Part shown: piece by piece, positions 1-7,586 of the stretch
Layout of the letters: each line of letters opens with the position of its first letter
Numbering within the stretch: position 1 is the first letter of the stretch
Source of the DNA: Mycolicibacterium sp. lyk4-40-TYG-92
GTDB taxonomy: Bacteria > Actinomycetota > Actinomycetes > Mycobacteriales > Mycobacteriaceae
Reading direction: 5' to 3'
Assembly: GCF_030209435.1 (NCBI RefSeq)
Contig: NZ_JARVRX010000003.1
Coordinates: 248,001-312,000 of the forward strand
Length of the DNA stretch: 64,000 nucleotides
The notes under the pieces: generated by a model
The model's database searches: none
What the model was told of the DNA's origin: nothing
Seen by the model: only the letters and a program-made list of their open reading frames with translations
Made by a program: the position numbers and the translations under genes

Positions 1-1
1 C

Positions 2-100
2 ACGATCGACGGCGGTCATTTCGACCCCTACCTGACGGACTTCGATGCGGCCAGCGGTGCCGCGGTCGCCTGGTTCACCGAACACCTCCAAAACCACTGA
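2..100 (+). CDS. C-terminal end of an alpha/beta-hydrolase-type protein (cut by window start)
   Basis: An open frame enters from the left edge and ends at TGA 98-100, giving 32 residues. The tail reads DGGHFDPYLTDF and ends WFTEHLQNH. A GGHF(D)PY motif close to the C-terminus followed by a WFxxHL helix is typical of alpha/beta hydrolases, where the His is the catalytic one; this is a family-level guess from a short tail. It lies 18 bases ahead of the first metallo-beta-lactamase gene on the same strand, so it is probably the upstream gene of that operon. The start and most of the protein lie outside the window. Confidence 0.55.
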   Translation, partial: TIDGGHFDPYLTDFDAASGAAVAWFTEHLQNH

Positions 101-118
101 GCTCAAAGGAAACCCCTC

Positions 119-1405
119 ATGTCCGAACTGCACTACGAGGTACTGGTCCACGACGGCCTGCCGCGGCACCGTGAGCAGCGACTGCCCGACGGGAGCCCGA
201 TCGTCTCCTCGCCCGTCTCCACCACGCTCATCTACGGCGACCATGACGCCGTCCTGGTCGACCCACCGTTCACCTACGAGCAGGTGCACCGCGTCGGCGA
301 ATGGGTCAAGTCCTTCGGTCGTCGGCTCGTCGCGGTCTACGCCACGCACGGTCATGGCGATCACTGGTTCGGTACCGAACTTCTGCTGCAACGGTTTCCG
401 GGTGTGGTCGCGTACGCCACCGAAGGCACCATCGCGATGATGCACCAGCAGGGCACCGCGGGTCGGGCCCAGATGTGGGATGTCGACTTCCCCGGCCAGA
501 TTCCGCCCAGTCCGGTGGTGTACCACCCCGTCCCCGATTGGGGCATCATGCTGGAAGGCCACCGACTGGAGGCCGTCGAAGTCGGCCACACCGACACCGA
601 CGACACAACCGTTCTCCACGTACCGTCTACCGGATTGGTCGTAGCCGGTGACGTCGCCTACAACGGTGTGCACCAATACCTGCTGGAGAGTGCACACGGC
701 GGTATCGAGGCCTGGCTGGCGGCACTGGACAAGGTCGCAGCCTTGCAACCGCGTGCAGTGGTCGCTGGACACAAGAACAAAGAGCTGCCCGATGATCCGT
801 CGATCGTCGACCAGACCCGCGACTACCTACTGAATGCCCAGCGGCTGCTCGCCGAAAAGCCCAGTCCTCAGGAGTATTTCGATCAAATGACTGCGCTGTA
901 CCCGAATCGCCTGAATGTCGGACCGGTCTGGTACTCCGCCGTGGCTCTGCTCACCGATCCCGCCCCGGCCGGCGAGGCCGAACAGTGGTTCTTCGACGAC
1001 TACCTGCCCACCTGGATCGGTGTCTGTGCCGGCACCATCGACCGCACCCCTGACTTCATCCTCGACTACTGGTCTGCACCCTTGAATTGGAGTGACGACC
1101 AAGGGAGCCGATGGATCCTGGAGCCTGCCGACGTGGTCACCGTGCTGGAGCAGCTGCACGCGCGGCTGCGCGAAGCGGGCTACTCCGACACCGCGGTGCC
1201 CGATAAGAAGGTCACCGTCTATCACGACAACGGTGCCGCGATCGAGGTGATCTGGGCCCGCCTGCGCGCGGACGGCAGCGAAATCGAAAGACTCGCCGCT
1301 CATTTCGAACTGGCCCGGGGAGCCGGTGGCTGGCGGATCATCGGCATCCAGGCCGTGTCCACCACCAGCGATTCGCTCAACGACGTTTGGCAGCAACAGC
1401 ACTGA
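119..1405 (+). CDS. Metallo-beta-lactamase-fold hydrolase with C-terminal SnoaL/NTF2-like domain
   Basis: This 428-residue protein is predicted to be a two-metal hydrolase. The MBL motif HGHGDH is at residues 77-82, further metal ligands are H157 (GHTDTD), D178 (AGD) and H218 (AGHK), so the metal site looks complete. After about residue 285 the sequence changes to an alpha+beta domain (WILEPADVVTVLEQL, then KKVTVYHDNG and GGWRIIGIQ) that resembles SnoaL/NTF2-like folds, a less usual fusion. The ATG at 119 is preceded by AAAGGAAAC. A shorter paralogue without the extra domain lies at 2388, in the same operon. The substrate is unknown; small ester, lactone or thioester hydrolysis is inferred from the family only. 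Confidence 0.85.
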   Translation: MSELHYEVLVHDGLPRHREQRLPDGSPIVSSPVSTTLIYGDHDAVLVDPPFTYEQVHRVGEWVKSFGRRLVAVYATHGHGDHWFGTELLLQRFPGVVAYATEGTIAMMHQQGTAGRAQMWDVDFPGQIPPSPVVYHPVPDWGIMLEGHRLEAVEVGHTDTDDTTVLHVPSTGLVVAGDVAYNGVHQYLLESAHGGIEAWLAALDKVAALQPRAVVAGHKNKELPDDPSIVDQTRDYLLNAQRLLAEKPSPQEYFDQMTALYPNRLNVGPVWYSAVALLTDPAPAGEAEQWFFDDYLPTWIGVCAGTIDRTPDFILDYWSAPLNWSDDQGSRWILEPADVVTVLEQLHARLREAGYSDTAVPDKKVTVYHDNGAAIEVIWARLRADGSEIERLAAHFELARGAGGWRIIGIQAVSTTSDSLNDVWQQQH

Positions 1406-1429
1406 TCGAACCCCAGAAAGGAGCCAGCC

Positions 1430-1600
1430 ATGATCATCGACACCGACGACCTCGATCCCACGTCGTCCTACAAACTGCTCATCGGCAGCGTGCTGCCGCG
1501 GGCCATCGCCTGGGTCAGCACCAGCTCGACCACCGACTGCTCACCTATCGACACCGCCGCATGGTCACCATCGGGTTCCACCAAGGAGTTGGCCAAATGA
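1430..1600 (+). pseudogene. Truncated flavin reductase-like gene (N-terminal remnant, 56 codons)
   Basis: The frame starts at ATG 1430 after AAAGGAG. The first ~35 residues (MIIDTDDLDP, then YKLLIGSVLPRAIAWVST) match the N-terminus of the flavin reductase (FMN-binding split barrel) family, where the next stretch should be a conserved NLAPFS-type loop. Instead the frame continues with about 20 unrelated residues and stops at 1598-1600. Normal members are around 200 residues, so most of the FMN domain is missing. The stop overlaps the ATG of the following hydrolase (ATGA), so the remnant may still couple translation. A leader peptide is an alternative, but the family match of the head favours a remnant. 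Confidence 0.6.
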
Positions 1601-2391
1601 CCGATTCGTTCGACGACTTTCGCGTCATCCAAACGCCGGCCCGCCGGCCAGGAGCGGTGACCCTGCTGCTCATTCACGGTTTTCTCGATGACGCGGCCGT
1701 CTGGGACGAGTTTGTCGACGCACTCGACGGCGAAGTCACCAGCGTCAGCTACGACCTGCCCGGGTTCGGCACGCGCAGCGGTTCGGTCGCAGAGGCACGG
1801 GCCGCCACGCTGGAGTCCCTTGCCGCCGAGGCCGGCGACATCATGAGCGCAATACCCGGACCCGTCATCGTCGTCGGCCAGAGTCTCGGCACACAGGTCG
1901 CCGAACTCGTCGCCGCACAGCACGCCGACCGGGTTCCCGGCCTCGTGCTGCTCACCCCCATCCCCCTCGGCGGAACACGGCTCCCTGACGAGGCGATTGC
2001 GCCAATGCGCGCAGTCGGCGGCGACCGCGACGCACAGCGCGCCGAGCGCGCGGCATTGGCCCCCAACATGGGTGCCGAACGGCTCGAACGACTCACCGAA
2101 ACAGGTATGCCCGTTGCATCTGACGTGGTTGCCCACTTCGTCGATGTATGGAACAACGGGGTTGCCGAAGCGCCCATCCGCAGTGCATACGACGGCCCGG
2201 TGCTGATTGTTCGCGGAGGCGCGGACGGCCTGACGACCGAACAGCTCGTCGACACCATTACTCCCCGGTTCGGGCACGTCGAGGTGCACGTCATCGACAC
2301 AGGGGGCCACTGGCTCCACGTCGAGCATCCGGGGACGGTCGCGGCAATGGTGCTCGACTTCACCGACGCGGTCATGGGAGTGTCGTCATGA
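1597..2391 (+). CDS. Alpha/beta-fold hydrolase
   Basis: This 264-residue single-domain hydrolase has the oxyanion-hole motif HGF at 27-29, the nucleophile elbow GQSLG with Ser96, an acid candidate in RGGAD near residue 205 and the catalytic His in GGHWLHVEHP near residue 230. The start at 1597 is preferred over the longer upstream frame because AAGGAG lies nine bases before it and it overlaps the upstream stop as ATGA. It overlaps the downstream MBL gene in the same way (2388-2391). Translational coupling with two MBL enzymes suggests a joint role in breaking down an ester- or lactone-containing compound, which is an inference. Confidence 0.85.
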   Translation: MTDSFDDFRVIQTPARRPGAVTLLLIHGFLDDAAVWDEFVDALDGEVTSVSYDLPGFGTRSGSVAEARAATLESLAAEAGDIMSAIPGPVIVVGQSLGTQVAELVAAQHADRVPGLVLLTPIPLGGTRLPDEAIAPMRAVGGDRDAQRAERAALAPNMGAERLERLTETGMPVASDVVAHFVDVWNNGVAEAPIRSAYDGPVLIVRGGADGLTTEQLVDTITPRFGHVEVHVIDTGGHWLHVEHPGTVAAMVLDFTDAVMGVSS

Positions 2392-3254
2392 CACCCACCG
2401 TGCAGCACAAACTCTTTGTCACAGAGCAGATCCCGCAATCCGGGCGCGGGCCACTACCCGACGGCAGCACCCGGATGTGGTCACCCATCACGTCGACGCT
2501 CATTGCCGGACGTCACGATGCCGTCCTGGTCGATCCGCCGATGACCACCCAGCAGGCAACGGACGTCGGAGACTGGATCGCCGCGTCCGGTCACACCCTG
2601 CGGCACATCTACATCACCCACGGACACGGTGATCACTGGTTCGGGGCGATCCCGTTACTCCAGCGGTTCCCGGGCGTCACGGTCCATGCCACCGAAGGCA
2701 CTGCGGCAATGATGTTGGAGCAGAACGATCCTCGGTTCCGTGCCGAGTTCTGGGACCGGGTCTTCCCCGGGCAGCTGCCGGTAGGTGAGGTAGAGGTGTC
2801 CGTCGTCGAGCCAGGCGGTTTCGACATCGAGGGCACTGCACTGGTTCCCGTCGAGGTAGGCCACACCGACACCGACGCGACCACCATGCTTCATGTGCCC
2901 GAAACCGGCCTCCTTGTCGCCGGCGACGTGGTGTACAACGACGTCCACCTGTACCTGACCGAGTCCGGTGGGATCGCCGGTATCGACGACTGGCTGGCGG
3001 CACTCGACATCGCCGAGGCACTCGATCCGGCCGCCGTCATCGCGGGCCACAAGCGCCCCGACGCGCCGGATACGCCCACACAGATCGCGGCCACCCGAAG
3101 CTACCTCCTGGACGCCCGCCGCCTACTCCAATCAGCCGGTGGTGCTGGGGATTTCTACGCCCAGATGATGACCCGGCATGGTGACCGGATCAATCCGGGC
3201 GCGCTCTGGGGCGGTGCGATCACGCTACTTCCGCAGGACACCAGAGAACTCTGA
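2388..3254 (+). CDS. Metallo-beta-lactamase-fold hydrolase (single domain)
   Basis: This 288-residue enzyme is closely related to the protein encoded at 119-1405. It shares THGHGDHWFG (metal residues H78, H80, D82, H83), GHTDTDATTMLHVP, LLVAGDVVYNDVH and IAGHK, so all metal ligands are present. It lacks the C-terminal SnoaL-like extension of its neighbour. The start at 2388 overlaps the hydrolase stop as ATGA; a longer upstream frame is only a shadow of that gene. It is the last gene of the operon and is followed by a hairpin shared with the convergent alcohol dehydrogenase. Confidence 0.85.
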   Translation: MTPTVQHKLFVTEQIPQSGRGPLPDGSTRMWSPITSTLIAGRHDAVLVDPPMTTQQATDVGDWIAASGHTLRHIYITHGHGDHWFGAIPLLQRFPGVTVHATEGTAAMMLEQNDPRFRAEFWDRVFPGQLPVGEVEVSVVEPGGFDIEGTALVPVEVGHTDTDATTMLHVPETGLLVAGDVVYNDVHLYLTESGGIAGIDDWLAALDIAEALDPAAVIAGHKRPDAPDTPTQIAATRSYLLDARRLLQSAGGAGDFYAQMMTRHGDRINPGALWGGAITLLPQDTREL

Positions 3255-3422
3255 GCCTCACATCGACGATCGCTCCGGTCATCAGCGGGCGGTCTTGGCA
3301 CGCGACCGAGATCGGCAGCAGGACAGCCCTGTGGTGTCAGCCCAGGTGCGGACCAAATGGCGCGAACGTCCTGGAAGGCGTAGGGACTCCGCGCGACCCA
3401 CGCGCGATGGGCCAGGTCACGC

Positions 3423-3464
3423 GGTACCTGGATCACGCGGCGCTCGCCGGGTGATCCAGGTACC
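3423..3464. terminator. Long inverted repeat between convergent genes, probable bidirectional terminator
   Basis: Positions 3423-3436 and 3451-3464 form a perfect 14-bp inverted repeat (GGTACCTGGATCAC and its complement) around a 14-base loop that can pair further (CGGC/GCCG). It lies seven bases from the stop of the minus-strand alcohol dehydrogenase and about 170 bases beyond the plus-strand MBL stop. No U-tract follows, as is common for mycobacterial intrinsic terminators. Confidence 0.65.
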
Positions 3465-3470
3465 TTCTGA

Positions 3471-4490
3471 TCAGCGTGCCTGCATGTCCAGCACGACGCG
3501 AAAGCGGGCCTCTCCGGCCATCATTCGTGCATACGCCTTCGGCGCTTCGTCGAACGGGACGACTTCGGTCATCGCGGCCACACCGTGAGCGGCACTGAAG
3601 TTCATGCCATCTTCGTTCTCGACGGGCGTACCGGTAAGGCTTCCGACGATCGACCGGTTGGCTGTGACCAGGTCGACGGTGCTGACCGGAATCGGATCCC
3701 CCGCGACCCCGACGACGATCAGTTGGCCACGTGGCTTGAGACCAGCCAACAACGGTGCCATCGACGATCCACTTGATGCCGTGGCGACGACGGCGGTAGC
3801 GCCACCGAGCTCCTGCAGCGCTTCCGCCGGATCGGTTGCGGCACTGTCGATGTAGTGATCTGCGCCGAGCACGGTGGCCAGAGCGGCTTTGTCGGTGCCG
3901 CGAGCGATAGCGGCAACCCGGTAGCCGAGCTTGTGCGCGAACTGAACGCCCAGGTGGCCCAGTCCGCCGATACCCTGGACGGCCACGAGGGAATCGGGTC
4001 CGCCGTTGACCAAGCGCAGTGCGTTGTACGTCGTGATGCCGGCGCACAGGAGCGGCGAAGCTGCCACAGAGTCCAGGCTGTCGGGGATGCGGACCAATCC
4101 GCTGGCGCGCGCGTATGCGACCTCGGCGTAGCCGCCGTCGACCGTGGTGCCGAACCAGGGCTGGTCCTCGCAGTTGACGAAATCTCCACGGCGGCACGAG
4201 GAGCACACACCACAGTGACCGCCGAGAAAGCCGACGCCGACACGGTCGCCGATCTGCCACCCGGTGACCCCGGCGCCGACGGCATCGATTATGCCGACCG
4301 CTTCGTGTCCGGGTACGACGGGCTGGTCCGAATTGGGCCGTTGGCCCTCGACGGCGAGCACATCACTGTGGCACACACCGCAACTCAGTACGCGGAACCG
4401 TACCTGACCCGGTGGTGGCTCAAGGAGCGGTCGCTCCACCAACTCGAAGTGGGCCTGTCCGGTGACCTGAAAAGCGCGATAAGTAGACAT
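3471..4490 (-). CDS. Zinc-dependent alcohol dehydrogenase
   Basis: This 339-residue medium-chain dehydrogenase oxidises an alcohol with NAD(P). It has the catalytic zinc motif CGVCHSD near residue 35, GHEAVG near residue 60, a structural-zinc cysteine cluster (GGHCGVCSSCRRG, then NCED) near 90-105 and the dinucleotide motif GIGGLGHLG near residue 170. The start at 4490 is chosen because AAAGGA stands just upstream and the conserved N-terminus begins there; the longer frame from 4541 would run into a hydrolase remnant. The sequence resembles AdhP-type primary alcohol dehydrogenases. It lies downstream of the acyl-CoA catabolic block on the same strand but about 330 bases from the preceding gene. 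Confidence 0.88.
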   Translation of the reverse strand: MSTYRAFQVTGQAHFELVERPLLEPPPGQVRFRVLSCGVCHSDVLAVEGQRPNSDQPVVPGHEAVGIIDAVGAGVTGWQIGDRVGVGFLGGHCGVCSSCRRGDFVNCEDQPWFGTTVDGGYAEVAYARASGLVRIPDSLDSVAASPLLCAGITTYNALRLVNGGPDSLVAVQGIGGLGHLGVQFAHKLGYRVAAIARGTDKAALATVLGADHYIDSAATDPAEALQELGGATAVVATASSGSSMAPLLAGLKPRGQLIVVGVAGDPIPVSTVDLVTANRSIVGSLTGTPVENEDGMNFSAAHGVAAMTEVVPFDEAPKAYARMMAGEARFRVVLDMQAR

Positions 4491-4519
4491 TCGTTTTTCC
4501 TTTGTTTGAATTCGGGTTG

Positions 4520-4655
4520 CTAGTTGCTGCTGCGGTTCCACCGATCGGCGACAAGTGCGGCGTATTCGTCGGGTCGTTCCGCCCAGAGGAAGTGCCCGCC
4601 TCTGGCGATGCGGTCAACCTTGCTGTCCGGCAATCGATCTCCGAGATCATGGTTG
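4520..4655 (-). pseudogene. C-terminal remnant of an alpha/beta hydrolase
   Basis: On the minus strand a frame ending at TAG 4520-4522 reads DSKVDRIARGGHFLWAERPD followed by EYAALVADRW. This is the classic tail of an alpha/beta hydrolase, with the catalytic His in GGHF. Upstream of roughly 4655 the frame loses any hydrolase character and no nucleophile elbow or start codon is present. The normal protein would be near 280-300 residues, so only about 45 survive. It probably marks a deletion between the hypothetical gene at 4822 and the alcohol dehydrogenase. Confidence 0.55.
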
Positions 4656-4821
4656 TTCCTTCGCCGGAGGCTTGGCCGAGTAGGTCTCTCACATCACCCC
4701 AGAACGCTCCAGTCGCCACGCCGATTTCGGCCAGCGTGACCCTGCTGGGACCAGGATGACGGCGGCAAGGGTGACGGTCTCGTCACAGAAATACAATCTG
4801 ATTGCCGCCCATTCAGCGTCG
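4656..4821. other. Non-coding stretch between hydrolase remnant and hypothetical gene
   Basis: No convincing gene, RNA or repeat was found here. A short open frame on either strand has no start signal or family resemblance. With the remnant at 4520-4655 it makes a gap of about 300 bases without an intact gene, consistent with decayed sequence. Confidence 0.4.
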
Positions 4822-5577
4822 TCACCACGGCTGCCACACAGACACCGGGTTGAGATCGTCTGGTTCACCGGTCCGCTGCGGCTGACCAGAATCGGTGCGC
4901 CGCCACTGGAAGCCAGCCTCGTCTTCGTAATCGACGGTGACGCGGAGCTTGTGCCCTGGTTCGGCGGTCGAGTAGCACATCACGGCGTGTTGGTTGGGCG
5001 GCATCGTGCGCGGCCATTGATTGACGAAATGTACTGCCACCGCGTCACGAATCGCTTGCCTGACCGGACCGACGAACGGGCTGTCCATGGCGGTCTCCAA
5101 TGATTCCTCCAGTGCAAGCCGAATGGACCGCCCGACATCTGGGTCATCCGACGTGGAGTGGCCGACATGCCAACAGCCGTCCGGTATCTCGACGCCGTCG
5201 GGGCCGACCGCCGCTACCTCGACGCTGAGGATGGCGGCAGCCTTGCTGCCCGCATTGTCGATCCTGACGGCCCACGAGGTGTCACCGAGGATCGGCGTAC
5301 GCACGCACGACGGCACGAGCTTGCGGGCTTGTGCGGCGAAGCGCTCTCGCGTGATCCTGCGCCACTGGTCCATTCGCGCAACGTGGTACTTGTGCGCCTC
5401 GAACGCCTCCCGTGGCTCGCGGATCAAGGCGATGTACAGGGCTGTCAGGACGCCGATGGTGGTTGCCATGGCGCCGGCGGCCTGCGTCACCTGCAACCAC
5501 GCCGGAGACGAGCTGACATTCTGCGGTCCGCATTGCGCGGCAACAGAATTCGCGAATGACAGCGCCCGAGTGGTCAT
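4822..5577 (-). CDS. Hypothetical protein with one N-terminal membrane segment
   Basis: The product has 251 residues and no recognised catalytic motif. A hydrophobic segment at about 33-52 (AAGAMATTIGVLTALYIALI) followed by charged residues suggests a signal anchor, with residues from about 55 being a soluble domain containing beta-rich stretches (TSWAVRIDNAGSKAAAILSV). The ATG at 5575-5577 overlaps the stop of a short dehydrogenase-tail frame as ATGA, so it may be translated from the upstream operon mRNA. Similar small membrane-anchored proteins are common in mycobacteria, without known role. It is not obviously part of the fatty-acid-type pathway encoded upstream. Confidence 0.6.
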   Translation of the reverse strand: MTTRALSFANSVAAQCGPQNVSSSPAWLQVTQAAGAMATTIGVLTALYIALIREPREAFEAHKYHVARMDQWRRITRERFAAQARKLVPSCVRTPILGDTSWAVRIDNAGSKAAAILSVEVAAVGPDGVEIPDGCWHVGHSTSDDPDVGRSIRLALEESLETAMDSPFVGPVRQAIRDAVAVHFVNQWPRTMPPNQHAVMCYSTAEPGHKLRVTVDYEDEAGFQWRRTDSGQPQRTGEPDDLNPVSVWQPW

Positions 5578-5666
5578 GGCTGTGGATAGTCGTCGTAGAA
5601 GCCTGCGCCGGACTTGACCCCCATCCGGCCCGGTTCGAGGCAGCTGCGCAGCACCGGCGGCTTCAT
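5574..5666 (-). pseudogene. 30-codon tail of a 3-hydroxyacyl-CoA dehydrogenase, coupled on both sides
   Basis: The minus-strand frame starts at an ATG that overlaps the stop of the YWTD gene (ATGA) and stops at a TGA that overlaps the ATG of the next gene. It reads PPVLRSCLEPGRMGVKSGAG then FYDDYPQP. This matches the extreme C-terminus of 3-hydroxyacyl-CoA dehydrogenases (PPxLRxxVxxGxxGxKSGxGFYxY). No NAD-binding or catalytic part is nearby in frame; the intact dehydrogenase at 6613-7557 is a different subtype with its own C-terminus. It is most likely a deletion remnant retained because it links the flanking frames. Confidence 0.6.
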
Positions 5667-6565
5667 CTCGCTCTCCCCACTGGGACCTCGGCGTATGCGA
5701 TGCCGGTGAGGTTGCCTTGCAAGGCCCGAATGGCTCCGTGCTCGGAGCCGTCCAGCGTTGCCTTCCAGATGTTGCCGCCGAGGTCGGTGACGAATGCGCG
5801 GTCGTTGGCCGGGTCCAGCGCGATGCCGATGCCCTCCATCAGATGCGCCCCGACGATCTCCGGATCGACGCTGCCGATGCCGCCCAGCTCCGCCCGGTTG
5901 ACGGTGTTGCCGTACGGTGCGTCGCCGCGGTCGGTCCAGTACAGCATCCTTGCGGTGTGGTCGATCTCCAGGTCGATGGGCTCGGGCAGGTCTTTGAACA
6001 CCACTTCGATATCGGCACGGCTCGCCGCGGTTTCGTTGGCGGGAACATCAATCGCGGCCCGGAGAATCCTGCCCTCACCGGCATCGCTCGCGCCCTTCTG
6101 CGTCCAGTACAAGTAGCCGCCCGCATGGTCGACAGCCACTCCAACACACCAATTGGTCTCATCGCGGCGATCCTCGGCGCCATCCCCGGCCTGAACCAGC
6201 ACCTCCAAGCAAGAGCCGTCCAAGTTGCACCGCATGACCCGCATGCCTTCGCGGTCACCCCAGTACAACTGGCGACGGACGGGATCGAGGTGCAACTGCT
6301 TGGGCGTGAAAGTGCGGCCACTCGGCACAATCACCATGCGATTGCCGCCGTCGAGGTCAACCCGTTCGATGGACCCGTCGTTGGCCGACGGGACACCCAT
6401 GTTGGTCCAGTAGATGTGCCCGCGCTCGACGTCGACTGCGACGCCGTCAGGAATGCGGCATCCCGTGACCAGGGTGGTCGAGCCGGAACCGTCAGGGTTT
6501 ACGGAGAACAGTCGGCCACCGCCACTGGCTTCGAGCACGAAGAGTTTTCCCGTTGTTTGAGTCAT
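5663..6565 (-). CDS. YWTD/SMP-30-like beta-propeller protein
   Basis: The 300-residue product contains four recognisable propeller blades with YWT-type motifs: IYWTNMG, LYWGDREG, LYWTQKG and LYWTDRG, each followed by an I/V-x-R-x-x-L-D-G type strand. This is the low-density-lipoprotein-receptor class B type repeat; related bacterial proteins are often annotated as SMP-30/gluconolactonase-like. No signal peptide is seen, so it should be cytosolic. The start at 6565 is preferred over 6607 because AAAGGA precedes it. It sits inside the acyl-CoA operon, 47 bases after the dehydrogenase, so a lactonase or binding role in the same pathway is possible but unproven. Confidence 0.75.
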   Translation of the reverse strand: MTQTTGKLFVLEASGGGRLFSVNPDGSGSTTLVTGCRIPDGVAVDVERGHIYWTNMGVPSANDGSIERVDLDGGNRMVIVPSGRTFTPKQLHLDPVRRQLYWGDREGMRVMRCNLDGSCLEVLVQAGDGAEDRRDETNWCVGVAVDHAGGYLYWTQKGASDAGEGRILRAAIDVPANETAASRADIEVVFKDLPEPIDLEIDHTARMLYWTDRGDAPYGNTVNRAELGGIGSVDPEIVGAHLMEGIGIALDPANDRAFVTDLGGNIWKATLDGSEHGAIRALQGNLTGIAYAEVPVGRAR

Positions 6566-6612
6566 GATGGGTCCTTTCACATTGAATGGCAAGGATTTTG
6601 GGTGCACATCCG

Positions 6613-7557
6613 CTACGACGGCTGGACCTTGTCGCGCGTGGCGATCAGCCCGAACAGCATCGCGTCGCGCTCGGCGGCGAGCTCGTCGATGGACCGTCCA
6701 TTTGCTTCGGCGAACACGCCGTCAACGATCTGCTTCGCCAGCTCAGGAGTGAACTCCGGCGATTTGAACGATTCCCACTGGTTGACCATGCGCGGCATCA
6801 GGGTGTCCATGAAGTGCTGGATGCCACCCTGGCCACCGCCGAGGTGCCACAGCAGACTGGGACCCATTACGCCCCAACGTAATCCGGGTCCCCACGACAC
6901 CGCGTCGTCAGCGTCCGCGACGTCGAGCACGCCGGCACCGATCAGGTAGACGACTTCCCGGTAGAGCGCGGACTGGATGCGATTGGCGACGTGGCCGGGC
7001 AATTCCTTCTTCAGCAGGATGGGCTTCTTGCCGATGTCCCGGTAGAAATCCATGGTTGCACTGACGGTTTCGGCAGAGGTCAGCTTGCCGCCGACCACCT
7101 CCACCAGCGGGATGACGTGCGGTGGGTTGAACGGGTGACCGATGACAGTGCGTTCCGGATGCCGGCACTGGACCTGGATTTCGCTCATCGTGATACCTGA
7201 TGAGCTCGAGGCAATGATCGAATCGACCGGCGTGGCCGCATCGATATCGGCGAACAGCTTGACCTTCAATTCCGGGCGCTCGGGGCCGTTCTCCTGGACG
7301 AAGTCGGCGTCGGCCAGGGCCGCCGCCAGGTCGGAGGTGAACTTCAGCCGGTCCGGGCTGGCACCAGGTCCCAGGCCCAAGGTGGCCGCCCCGTCCCATG
7401 CCGTCTCGACGTAGGACCGCAGCGCCGCCTCCGCACCAGGCGCCGAGTCGGTGGCAGTGACGTCGAAGCCTCTGGCCAGAAAGTGGGTTGCCCAGCTGGC
7501 GCCGATGGTGCCGGTGCCGACAACGGCGATGCGCTGGACTGTCTTTGGTGCATTCAT
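6613..7557 (-). CDS. 3-hydroxyacyl-CoA dehydrogenase family, carnitine 3-dehydrogenase-like
   Basis: This 314-residue NAD-dependent dehydrogenase has the Rossmann motif VGTGTIGASW at 13-22, the SSSSGI segment and the catalytic HPFNPPHVIPLVEVVGG motif near 140-156. Downstream, GLRWGVMGPSLLWHLGGGQG matches the short carnitine 3-dehydrogenase / L-gulonate 3-dehydrogenase subtype more than the long fatty-acid beta-oxidation subtype. AAGGAG lies eight bases before ATG 7557. It follows a crotonase and a CoA transferase on the same strand, so it probably oxidises a 3-hydroxy acid or 3-hydroxyacyl-CoA made by them. The exact substrate cannot be told from sequence alone. Confidence 0.82.
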   Translation of the reverse strand: MNAPKTVQRIAVVGTGTIGASWATHFLARGFDVTATDSAPGAEAALRSYVETAWDGAATLGLGPGASPDRLKFTSDLAAALADADFVQENGPERPELKVKLFADIDAATPVDSIIASSSSGITMSEIQVQCRHPERTVIGHPFNPPHVIPLVEVVGGKLTSAETVSATMDFYRDIGKKPILLKKELPGHVANRIQSALYREVVYLIGAGVLDVADADDAVSWGPGLRWGVMGPSLLWHLGGGQGGIQHFMDTLMPRMVNQWESFKSPEFTPELAKQIVDGVFAEANGRSIDELAAERDAMLFGLIATRDKVQPS

Positions 7558-7586
7558 GAGTGGTTCTCCTTAGATGTTCGAGTGGT

